From an uncultured Opitutia bacterium (lineage in GTDB: Bacteria; Verrucomicrobiota; Verrucomicrobiia; Opitutales; UBA953), in NCBI GenBank assembly GCA_903957465.1, contig CAJBPJ010000060.1:1-5176 (forward strand): DNA of 5,176 bases. Direction: 5' to 3'. This document shows, one piece after another, positions 1 through 5,176 of this stretch. The position numbers and the translations under genes are program-made. The notes under the pieces were generated by a model. It was not told where the DNA came from, made no database searches, and worked only from the letters and a program-made list of their open reading frames with translations. The first letter of the stretch is position 1; each line of letters opens with the position of its first letter.

Positions 1-1081
1 CGCATTTAATGAAGGCGAGTCCTTTGGCACCGGCAGCCTTCGCAATGGTTTCGAGATTCGTCAATTCACCCTGAGTAATATCGGCGAGACCCTTGGCGTT
101 AATCGCGCGGACAACTGAACCAGGCGTATTGGCAGCGGCGGCAAAGACCTTGAAGGCCGAAGCTTTAAAGAGCTCGGTGAAATCCTGGATCTCAAAGGCA
201 AAGCGCGTGTCAGGCTTATCGATACCAAAGCGATCCATCGCTTCTTGATACGACATTCGTGGAAACGGCGTTGGGATATCGATGCCGAGCGTTTCCTTCC
301 ACGTACGCTTGAGAACACCCTCGATGAGACGGTACATGTCCTCGCGGTCGATGAACGACATCTCGAGGTCGACCTGGGTAAATTCTGGCTGACGATCTGC
401 ACGCAAATCTTCGTCGCGGTAACAACGCGCCATCTGGTAGTAACGCTCCACACCCGCAACCATCAACATCTGCTTATACTGCTGGGGGGATTGCGTGAGT
501 GCATAGAACTCACCGGGGTTGACGCGGCTCGGTACGAGAAATTCGCGCGCGCCCTCAGGGGTGCTCTTAAAAAGCGTCGGTGTCTCGACCTCGAGGAAGC
601 CCTGCCCGTCAAGTTCAGCACGAATGGAGCGCGCTGCTTGAGCGCGCATTTTAAGTAGGCCGAGATTGCGCGGACGGCGCAGGTCGAGGAATCGATACTC
701 AAGGCGCAGGTCTTCATTCACCTTGTCCGCCTTATCGTCGTCCATCGGGAACGGTAGATCTGCGCAGACATTGTGAACGGTCAGCGAAGCAGCGGCGACT
801 TCGATACTACCCGTAGCGAGTTTCGAATTAACAGTTTCAGCTGTACGGGCACGAACCACGCCTGCGACTTCGATAACCGATTCTGTCTTTAAGCGCTGTG
901 CGAGTTCTTGGATACCCGCAGCACCTGGATTGAAAACAACCTGCGTCACGCCTTCGCGGTCGCGGAGGTCGACAAATGTGACACCGCCTAAGTCGCGTTT
1001 AGTATCAACCCAACCAACGAGGGTGACGGTCTTGCCGGCGTCGGAGGGACGCAAGGCGTTGCAGTTATGGGTGCGCTTCAT
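1..1081 (-). CDS. aspS: Aspartyl-tRNA synthetase, N-terminal 360 residues (C-terminus cut by window edge)
   Basis: Cytoplasmic class II aminoacyl-tRNA synthetase that charges tRNA-Asp with aspartate using ATP. The reading frame is open from the ATG at 1081 to the window edge. Domains in order: an OB-fold anticodon-binding domain at about residues 1-105, with GWVDTKRDLGG at 23-33 and DLRDREG at 38-44; the class II catalytic core from about 125, with motif 1 around FLEVETP (162-168), STPEGAREF (173-181), the aspartate-site motif QSPQQYKQ (197-204) and motif 2 with RCYRDEDLRADRQPEFTQ (219-236); then the start of the bacterial GAD insertion domain from about 295. Motif 3 and the C-terminus, roughly 230 residues by comparison with the usual bacterial length near 590, lie outside the window. 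Residue 31 is Leu and residue 82 is Glu, not the His and Gly associated with non-discriminating bacterial enzymes, so a discriminating enzyme is inferred. No Shine-Dalgarno is visible before the ATG. It is transcribed divergently from the other genes. Confidence 0.97.
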   Translation of the reverse strand, partial: MKRTHNCNALRPSDAGKTVTLVGWVDTKRDLGGVTFVDLRDREGVTQVVFNPGAAGIQELAQRLKTESVIEVAGVVRARTAETVNSKLATGSIEVAAASLTVHNVCADLPFPMDDDKADKVNEDLRLEYRFLDLRRPRNLGLLKMRAQAARSIRAELDGQGFLEVETPTLFKSTPEGAREFLVPSRVNPGEFYALTQSPQQYKQMLMVAGVERYYQMARCYRDEDLRADRQPEFTQVDLEMSFIDREDMYRLIEGVLKRTWKETLGIDIPTPFPRMSYQEAMDRFGIDKPDTRFAFEIQDFTELFKASAFKVFAAAANTPGSVVRAINAKGLADITQGELTNLETIAKAAGAKGLAFIKC

Positions 1082-1092
1082 AGGTGCCAAGT

Positions 1093-1112
1093 CCCGGGAA
1101 CCGGGAACCCGG
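1093..1112. repeat. GC-rich short tandem/inverted repeat in the aspS leader
   Basis: CCGGGAA occurs twice in direct succession (1094-1100 and 1101-1107), followed by CCCGG (1108-1112). CCGGG at 1094-1098 can also pair with CCCGG at 1108-1112, giving a 5-bp stem with a 9-base loop. The block lies 12 bases from the aspS ATG and would sit in the aspS leader if transcription starts upstream of it. The repeat is seen directly; any regulatory role is inference. Confidence 0.5.
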
Positions 1113-1116
1113 ATGT

Positions 1117-1128
1117 CTAACCTGTTAG
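1117..1128. repeat. Short inverted repeat CTAAC-CT-GTTAG
   Basis: A perfect 5-bp dyad with a 2-base spacer lies in the divergent region between aspS and the GYF/zinc-ribbon gene. Its position would suit a small operator, but a dyad this short can easily arise by chance. Confidence 0.25.
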
Positions 1129-1163
1129 CCCCCACGGAAACAAGACGAAACCCGCAATCCCCC

Positions 1164-1191
1164 TTGCACCCTAAAATTGTTCTGCAAGAAT
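1164..1191 (+). promoter_or_regulatory. Possible promoter of the GYF/zinc-ribbon gene
   Basis: TTGCAC (1164-1169) as -35, a 16-base spacer, then AAGAAT (1186-1191) as -10 ending 12 bases before the ATG. Transcription would then start within a few bases of the ATG. An alternative -10, TAAAAT at 1172-1177, is closer to consensus but has no good -35. Neither is strong alone; the first is supported by identical geometry before the muiA-like gene. Confidence 0.3.
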
Positions 1192-1203
1192 TCTCGTACA
1201 CAA

Positions 1204-1593
1204 ATGGCGAAGATCCATATCGCACGAAATGGCAAAATCATTGGGGAACACGACGAGCATGCCGTGACCGCCTTGGTAGCCCTTCGACAAATCCTGCCTA
1301 CCGACCACTGGTGGAAAAAGGGTATGACCCGCTGGCTACCCATTGGCTCGACCTTTAATCCACCCGAAACTCGCCGACCCAAACCCGACAATCACCTGCG
1401 CTATACATGCGAGCGGTGTGGTACCCGATTCAATGAGCCCGTAGAGCAAAAAAGCGGCAGCGTTCTGACCGAACTCTTTTATTGGATCTGCAGCCCGATA
1501 GCGGGCGGGTTTTACACCGCAGGACGGGCACTCTCAGCCAAAAAACACTGCCCTAATTGCGACTCTCAGCAGTTACGTGACGAGCCCTGGTAA
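1204..1593 (+). CDS. Small protein with GYF_2/DUF4339-like domain and split zinc ribbon
   Basis: A 129-residue protein of unknown function. Residues 1-50 resemble the GYF_2 (DUF4339) pattern: a short N-terminal strand, ARNGKIIGE (7-15), a helix with VTALVALRQI (21-30), and a closing WWKKGMTRWLPI (36-47), matching the family's 'W..GM..W.p.' ending. GYF_2 domains are thought to bind peptides or proteins. After a Pro-rich linker (52-65) comes CERC (69-72) and, 43 residues later, CPNC (116-119); together these look like a four-cysteine zinc ribbon. Between the two knuckles lies a hydrophobic stretch at 87-104 with a fifth cysteine (C96), possibly a membrane-associated hairpin. The ATG at 1204 is preferred because the domain begins at once; an in-frame TTG at 1177 would add nine unrelated residues. 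No Shine-Dalgarno is visible. The gene stands alone, with 61 bases before the next gene. The GYF_2 assignment is by eye and moderate; the zinc ribbon is more certain. Confidence 0.75.
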   Translation: MAKIHIARNGKIIGEHDEHAVTALVALRQILPTDHWWKKGMTRWLPIGSTFNPPETRRPKPDNHLRYTCERCGTRFNEPVEQKSGSVLTELFYWICSPIAGGFYTAGRALSAKKHCPNCDSQQLRDEPW

Positions 1594-1614
1594 ACAATAT
1601 CACGTTTTGACAGA

Positions 1615-1642
1615 TTGCACTGGGGAGGGGTGACGCTACTTT
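1615..1642 (+). promoter_or_regulatory. Possible promoter of the muiA-like gene
   Basis: TTGCAC (1615-1620), a 16-base spacer and TACTTT (1637-1642), which keeps the TA...T core of a -10 element and ends 12 bases before the ATG. A perfect TTGACA lies just upstream (1607-1612) but has no -10 at 16-19 bases. The predicted start site is about 5 bases before the ATG, so the mRNA would be nearly leaderless. Confidence 0.35.
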
Positions 1643-1654
1643 AGACACACTCCT

Positions 1655-3328
1655 ATGCGCACCCCTGCCCTCACCCTGTTGGCCGCTATCAGCATGCTAA
1701 ATGCCGCTGAACTTAAACCCGATGCCGCTATCTCTGCAGTGACTGTCTACGCCGACCGGGCGGAAGTCACTCGACACGCCAAGGTGCGCCTTGAGGCAGG
1801 CACTCACGTGCTAACCTTCGACAACCTTCCGGCAGCAACTGACTTAAATTCCGTGCGCGCCAACGGCACGGGTGCATTTACCCTCGTTGATATACGCGGC
1901 GAAACCATTCAAACCGTCGACATCCCAAATGAGAAAGTCCGGCAGCTAACCGACCGCTTGCGCCTACTGGAACGTCAAAAAGAGGAACTCACGCGCGCCG
2001 TACAACGCGTCGCTACCCGTAAAGAAGCACTCGATAAAATTTTGGGGCGTTTAACCAGTGCAGGTAAAGACTCACCCAATCCCGACCTCGATCCGACAAA
2101 ATGGAGCGGATTCGTTGACTACCATGCAGGCAAGCTTGCGGCCCTTGATGAAGAAGCTCTCGCGCTCGTTGATAAGCAACGCGACAACGCCAAAGACGCA
2201 GACCAAGTTCGTCGCGAACTCGCCGAGTTGCGCGGTTCAGGTCAGCGCACCCGCAACGTTGCTCGTGTAACCGTCGAAGCCAAAGGCGCCGTCGACGCTA
2301 CGCTTAATCTTTCGTATATTGTTAGCGGACCTTACTGGGAACCGTCATACGACATCCGTGCGAACATAAAAGCGAAGACACTAGAAGTCGCTTATTATGG
2401 CACCGTACGTCAATCCACCGGCGAAGACTGGAAAGGCGTCACCTTGCATCTCTCAACTGCACAGCCATCGGTTGGCGGACGTGAGCCCGAACTCGATCCT
2501 TGGTTCTTACGCAGGCTCGAACCGATGCCGGTGGCAGCTGCTGCACCGCTTGGTGCCTCTGGCGGGGAGCAAAGAGGACGGAGTATCGCCACAAAAGCTA
2601 AAATGATGAACGACATGCGTGCAGATGGCTTCGCCGAAAATAGTTTAACTGGAGCAATGAAAACTTCAGAGGAAGCACGCGCTCAAGTTATCACCAGCGG
2701 CGTCGCTGCTGTCTTTAGCGTCGAACGCTCCTGCGACATCCTCGCTGACAATAAACCTGCGCGTGTACCCCTCTCGCGCGACACTTTCCCTGCAAGCTTC
2801 CGACATACATGCGTCCCTAAACTTTCACCGCACGTTTACCTGAAAGCTAAAGCCATCAATAAGACTGAGCTCCCCTACCTACCCGGTCCGAGCGCCATCT
2901 TTGTCGATGACTCATTTGTGGCTAATGCAAACATGGATCTCGTACCTGCAGGTCAAGAGTTCTGGAGCTATCTCGGTGCCGACGCATCCGTAAAGGTTGA
3001 ACGTCGGGTTCTTGCCGATCGCACAGAAGTCTCAGGCGTCTTTGGTAAAAAGACCGTAGGCACTCTGCGTGACTATGTCTTTAAAGTGACGAACGGTAAA
3101 CAGGCCGCCGTCGAACTCGTTATCTGGGACCAGATTCCCGCTTCCAATCACGAGGACATCAAGGTCTCATTGCAGGAACCCAAAGACACCAAAAATAATC
3201 CTGACCTCAAGATTGACGATCAGAAGCGCATTGAGTGGCGCATTGACTTAAAGGCCGGCGAAAAGCGCGATGTGCCCTTCCGCTTCACCGTTGAACGTCC
3301 CGAGGACTTTATCGTCGAAGGGCTCTAA
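1655..3328 (+). CDS. Exported DUF4140/DUF4139 protein, mucoidy inhibitor MuiA family
   Basis: A 557-residue secreted or periplasmic protein of a family annotated as 'mucoidy inhibitor MuiA'; its biochemical activity is not known to me. Residues 1-17 form a signal peptide, with a likely cut near LNA|AEL. DUF4140 follows at about 25-125 (AVTVYADRAEVTR at 28-40, then LTFDNLPA), running into charged, coiled-coil-like helices at 92-130 and 163-195. DUF4139 occupies about 215-557: SYIVSGPYWEPSYDIRA (220-236), QSTGEDWKGVTLHLSTAQP (253-271), and the usual ending VERPEDFIVEGL. A low-complexity, Ala/Gly-rich linker at about 290-345 interrupts DUF4139, as is common in this family. C360 and C386 might form a disulfide, but this is inference. 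The start is fixed: an in-frame TGA at 1631-1633 is followed by no start codon before 1655. GGGGAGGGG at 1622-1630 is too far upstream to be a normal ribosome site. The gene ends at a strong terminator, so it is probably monocistronic. Confidence 0.92.
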   Translation: MRTPALTLLAAISMLNAAELKPDAAISAVTVYADRAEVTRHAKVRLEAGTHVLTFDNLPAATDLNSVRANGTGAFTLVDIRGETIQTVDIPNEKVRQLTDRLRLLERQKEELTRAVQRVATRKEALDKILGRLTSAGKDSPNPDLDPTKWSGFVDYHAGKLAALDEEALALVDKQRDNAKDADQVRRELAELRGSGQRTRNVARVTVEAKGAVDATLNLSYIVSGPYWEPSYDIRANIKAKTLEVAYYGTVRQSTGEDWKGVTLHLSTAQPSVGGREPELDPWFLRRLEPMPVAAAAPLGASGGEQRGRSIATKAKMMNDMRADGFAENSLTGAMKTSEEARAQVITSGVAAVFSVERSCDILADNKPARVPLSRDTFPASFRHTCVPKLSPHVYLKAKAINKTELPYLPGPSAIFVDDSFVANANMDLVPAGQEFWSYLGADASVKVERRVLADRTEVSGVFGKKTVGTLRDYVFKVTNGKQAAVELVIWDQIPASNHEDIKVSLQEPKDTKNNPDLKIDDQKRIEWRIDLKAGEKRDVPFRFTVERPEDFIVEGL

Positions 3329-3350
3329 GACATACCCCGGATTTTCGTAC

Positions 3351-3379
3351 AAAAGCCCAGGCACTGCCTGGGCTTTTTT
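3351..3379 (+). terminator. Rho-independent terminator of the muiA-like gene
   Basis: AAAAGCCCAGG (3351-3361) pairs perfectly with CCTGGGCTTTT (3367-3377) around the loop CACTG, giving an 11-bp stem with a GC-rich core and a six-T run (3374-3379). It begins 22 bases after the stop codon. It should separate the muiA-like transcript from the next gene. Confidence 0.95.
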
Positions 3380-3387
3380 ATATCTAC

Positions 3388-3399
3388 ATTCTTAAGAAT
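3388..3399. repeat. Perfect 12-base palindrome upstream of the PP-loop ATPase gene
   Basis: ATTCTTAAGAAT is fully self-complementary and lies in the 37 bases between the terminator and the ATG at 3417. These bases should carry the promoter of the PP-loop/pyruvyl transferase pair, so an operator is possible. I could not place a convincing -35/-10 pair around it. Confidence 0.35.
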
Positions 3400-3416
3400 C
3401 AACTTACTGAAGAGAC

Positions 3417-4625
3417 ATGCGTGACTCAAAAGCCTGCGTCATCCGACTCGACTCTCCCAAAATCACCGGAGACCGCGTGCGACTCGATGGACATCTCGAA
3501 ATCCCCGGAAAGCCAACATGGGATGTATCATTTGAATTTAACTGTCCGAATCCTACCGACGCAAAACTCCGCGCGCGACCATTTGTCTTAGCATTTTTAC
3601 CCATGGCGATGCGCCTGGGTCTACCCTTACGTTGTGAACACCCGATTGATCAAATAACCCATGATCAACTCCGTGCCTGGCAAAGCTGTTTTGCGGCGTG
3701 GCTGCCTTTACGTATGCAAATCGTAGATTTGCAAATTCCCATCGCTAGCGAAAATAAAGTGCGGGTGGGCGGCGGAGCAATCACTGCCTTCTCAGGCGGT
3801 GGAGATAGCTGCTTTACAGCAATGCGACACGCCGGGAAGAAATCGGCAAGCCTTCACCACACTGCTTTGACGGCTGGGCTCATGATCCATGGGTTCGACA
3901 TCAAACCGTCCGCACTCACTGCCTACAATGAAGCCTTTGAAAGCAGCCGAAAAATACTCAACGCATACCATTTGGACGCCTACAGTCTTTGGACAAATAT
4001 TCGTGAACGGCGCTGGCGTCCCAAGTTGTGCTGGGAACGCGAGACCCACGGTATCTGGTTGGCTGCCTGTCTCTCATGCCTTGAGCCATGGTTTGATGTA
4101 ACGGTGATTCCATCGAGCTTCTCAAACGATCGCGCACTCCATCCATGGGCATCTAACCCGCAAACCGACACCCTGCTCGGCAGCGAAAATACCCCGTTGG
4201 TTCATGACGGTCTTGAATTCTCAAAGTACGATAAGTTGCAACAAATGGCCGACGTTAAAATTATCACAGACCATATGCGTACATGTTTTTATAATAGTGA
4301 AAGCGGACAAAACTGCGGGCATTGCCTCAAATGCTCTAGCACTCAAGTACTCCTCGAACTTTTCGGGTGTCCCAAACCTGAAGCTTTTCCGGAACGTTAT
4401 ACCCTCGCAGACATTGCCGAGAGAAAAGCTTACTCTCGAAAGTTAGCTGGACCTGTTAGAATTTACATTCTGAATATCATCCAACTCGCAAAGGAGAAAG
4501 GCCGTAGTGATATCCAGCAAGCCTATGAAAAGTCTTTGCGCTCCTTCGATCGTTATGCCGCGCGCGATCGTATTTTAACCAGTATCCGTCATACGTTATA
4601 CCGCTTGTTGGGTGGCGCTTTATGA
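3417..4625 (+). CDS. PP-loop ATPase-like protein with QueC-like Cys4 site, function unknown
   Basis: A 402-residue, probably cytoplasmic protein. I do not know a characterised member. Residues 1-120 form an N-terminal region without a named domain, including FVLAFLPMAMRLGLPL (56-71). AFSGGGDSCF (124-133) is a clear PP-loop (SGGxDS), the pyrophosphate-binding loop of the HUP/adenine nucleotide alpha-hydrolase fold. Such enzymes adenylate a carbonyl or carboxylate group using ATP. C290, C300, C303 and C306 form CX9CGHCLKC, close to the zinc site of QueC (7-cyano-7-deazaguanine synthase). A basic, helical tail follows at about 345-402. QueC itself is much shorter and begins with its PP-loop, so this is a relative rather than QueC. 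WbpG-type N-acetyl sugar amidotransferases also carry a PP-loop and act on surface glycans, an alternative comparison. The start is bounded by an in-frame TGA at 3408-3410; GAAGAG just before the ATG is a weak ribosome site. It overlaps the pyruvyl transferase gene by four bases, which points to surface-glycan work, an inference. Confidence 0.88.
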   Translation: MRDSKACVIRLDSPKITGDRVRLDGHLEIPGKPTWDVSFEFNCPNPTDAKLRARPFVLAFLPMAMRLGLPLRCEHPIDQITHDQLRAWQSCFAAWLPLRMQIVDLQIPIASENKVRVGGGAITAFSGGGDSCFTAMRHAGKKSASLHHTALTAGLMIHGFDIKPSALTAYNEAFESSRKILNAYHLDAYSLWTNIRERRWRPKLCWERETHGIWLAACLSCLEPWFDVTVIPSSFSNDRALHPWASNPQTDTLLGSENTPLVHDGLEFSKYDKLQQMADVKIITDHMRTCFYNSESGQNCGHCLKCSSTQVLLELFGCPKPEAFPERYTLADIAERKAYSRKLAGPVRIYILNIIQLAKEKGRSDIQQAYEKSLRSFDRYAARDRILTSIRHTLYRLLGGAL

Positions 4626-5176
4626 GCATTCAGTCGCTCACCTTAATGCTTGGTCGCTTTCGGCGCAGACTTCCTGCGTTTATAGCTTCAGCCAACATCC
4701 CCAAGGGATTCCCAGCACAGGGCCCACGCGTTATCATTACCTTAGCGGCCGATTATCCGAATTTAGGCGACGTCGCAATCACGCAGTCAGTTTTGGAGTT
4801 TTGCCGCCAGCACCTTCCGTCACATAAAATCTTTGTTATACCTAAACGCCAAACGTTAAAACTCATAAGAGGCACCGCTTTACATGCAGAGTCAGAAGAT
4901 GTGGTGCTGATTGTTGGCGGCGGCAACATGGGTGATCGTTACCGCCGTCTCGAAGAATTACGCTGTGAGATTATAAAACGTTTTCCCAAGCAACGCATCA
5001 TCTCGTTTCCACAAAGTTGTGAATTTAAGAATCCTCTAGCAGAAGATTACTCACGCAGGGTATATCAGGCCCACCCACAGCTAACCCTCTACGCGAGAGA
5101 CAGAGCCTCATGGGAACGTATGCGTAAAGCCTTTCCACAAACACCGATTATACTGGTCCCTGATACTGCCCTACTC
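4622..5176 (+). CDS. Polysaccharide pyruvyl transferase family protein, N-terminal 185 residues (cut by window edge)
   Basis: Member of the PF04230 family (relatives of CsaB, WcaK and the Bacillus EpsI/EpsO group), which usually transfer pyruvate from phosphoenolpyruvate to a sugar hydroxyl to form a ketal. Visible features: a basic N-terminus (residues 11-18), a first Rossmann-like strand VIITLAADYPNLGDVAIT (37-54) with the family's NLGD element, IVGGGNMGDRY (97-107) matching the glycine-rich GGGN.GD element, IISFPQS (126-132), and ARDRAS (158-163) leading to ILVPDTAL (177-184). The ORF is open to the edge; family members usually run about 300-400 residues, so roughly half is missing. The ATG lies inside ATGA, overlapping the TGA of the PP-loop gene, so translation is probably coupled; GGGTGG about ten bases upstream may help. 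An in-frame ATG at 4646 is possible but would lose the overlap. The substrate cannot be told from the sequence. Confidence 0.9.
   Translation, partial: MSIQSLTLMLGRFRRRLPAFIASANIPKGFPAQGPRVIITLAADYPNLGDVAITQSVLEFCRQHLPSHKIFVIPKRQTLKLIRGTALHAESEDVVLIVGGGNMGDRYRRLEELRCEIIKRFPKQRIISFPQSCEFKNPLAEDYSRRVYQAHPQLTLYARDRASWERMRKAFPQTPIILVPDTALL

Larger units (their letters stand above)
1082..1203. promoter_or_regulatory. Divergent intergenic region between aspS and the GYF/zinc-ribbon gene
   Basis: These 122 bases must hold the start signals for both directions, because the genes on either side point away from each other. It contains a GC-rich repeat next to the aspS start (1093-1112), a small inverted repeat (1117-1128) and a possible plus-strand promoter (1164-1191). 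I could not identify a convincing -35/-10 pair for aspS on the minus strand. I see no small gene here. Confidence 0.6.

Noticed and set aside
245..658. Plus-strand open frame of 137 codons
   Set aside because: It lies wholly antisense to the well-conserved catalytic core of aspS, and its translation shows no recognisable domain. It is a shadow of that gene.
930..1358. Plus-strand open frame of 142 codons
   Set aside because: It covers the antisense of the aspS N-terminus, the divergent region and the start of the GYF/zinc-ribbon gene in another frame. Its sequence is Arg/Pro/Thr-rich and without domain features.
1607..1612. Perfect TTGACA as the -35 of the muiA-like gene
   Set aside because: No acceptable -10 element lies 16-19 bases downstream. 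The overlapping TTGCAC at 1615 fits better.
1622..1630. GGGGAGGGG as the Shine-Dalgarno of the muiA-like gene
   Set aside because: It ends 24 bases before the ATG at 1655, too far for normal use. No alternative in-frame start lies between it and that ATG, and it falls inside the likely promoter spacer.
3792..4171. Several minus-strand open frames of 63-85 codons
   Set aside because: All lie inside the PP-loop ATPase gene on the opposite strand and show no domain features or start signals.
3417..4625. Annotating the PP-loop protein as queC
   Set aside because: The PP-loop and cysteine site are similar, but the protein is far longer, its loop begins at residue 126 instead of near the N-terminus, and its neighbour is a glycan enzyme.
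4612..4827. Plus-strand open frame of 71 codons
   Set aside because: It is out of frame with the pyruvyl transferase gene, whose translation over the same bases carries the family motifs.

Overview
The window is ordinary bacterial chromosome: dense protein genes, short gaps, no RNA genes, no insertion sequences and no CRISPR. Base composition is moderate. None of the starts that can be fixed has a strong Shine-Dalgarno sequence at normal spacing. An exported MuiA-family protein, a GYF_2-like protein and weak Shine-Dalgarno use would fit a member of Verrucomicrobiota (Opitutia-like) or a related Gram-negative group. That placement is a low-confidence inference; no marker in the window settles it.

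Layout. Bases 1-1081 on the minus strand hold the N-terminal 360 residues of aspartyl-tRNA synthetase (aspS), which runs off the left edge. A 122-base divergent region (1082-1203) separates it from four plus-strand genes. The first (1204-1593) is a small protein with a GYF_2/DUF4339-like domain followed by a split zinc ribbon. The second (1655-3328) is an exported DUF4140/DUF4139 protein of the 'mucoidy inhibitor MuiA' family, closed by a strong intrinsic terminator at 3351-3379. The third (3417-4625) is a PP-loop ATPase with a QueC-like four-cysteine site. The fourth (4622 to the right edge) is a polysaccharide pyruvyl transferase family protein whose ATG overlaps the stop of the third.

How the genes relate. 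aspS is housekeeping and unrelated to the rest. The GYF/zinc-ribbon gene and the muiA-like gene each have TTGCAC exactly 40 bases upstream of their ATG, which suggests separate promoters of the same design and nearly leaderless mRNAs. The PP-loop ATPase and the pyruvyl transferase are translationally coupled and probably begin an operon for modifying a cell-surface or exported glycan that continues past the right edge. This pair is the most interesting part of the window: the ATPase matches no characterised enzyme that I can name, although its catalytic loop and metal site look intact.
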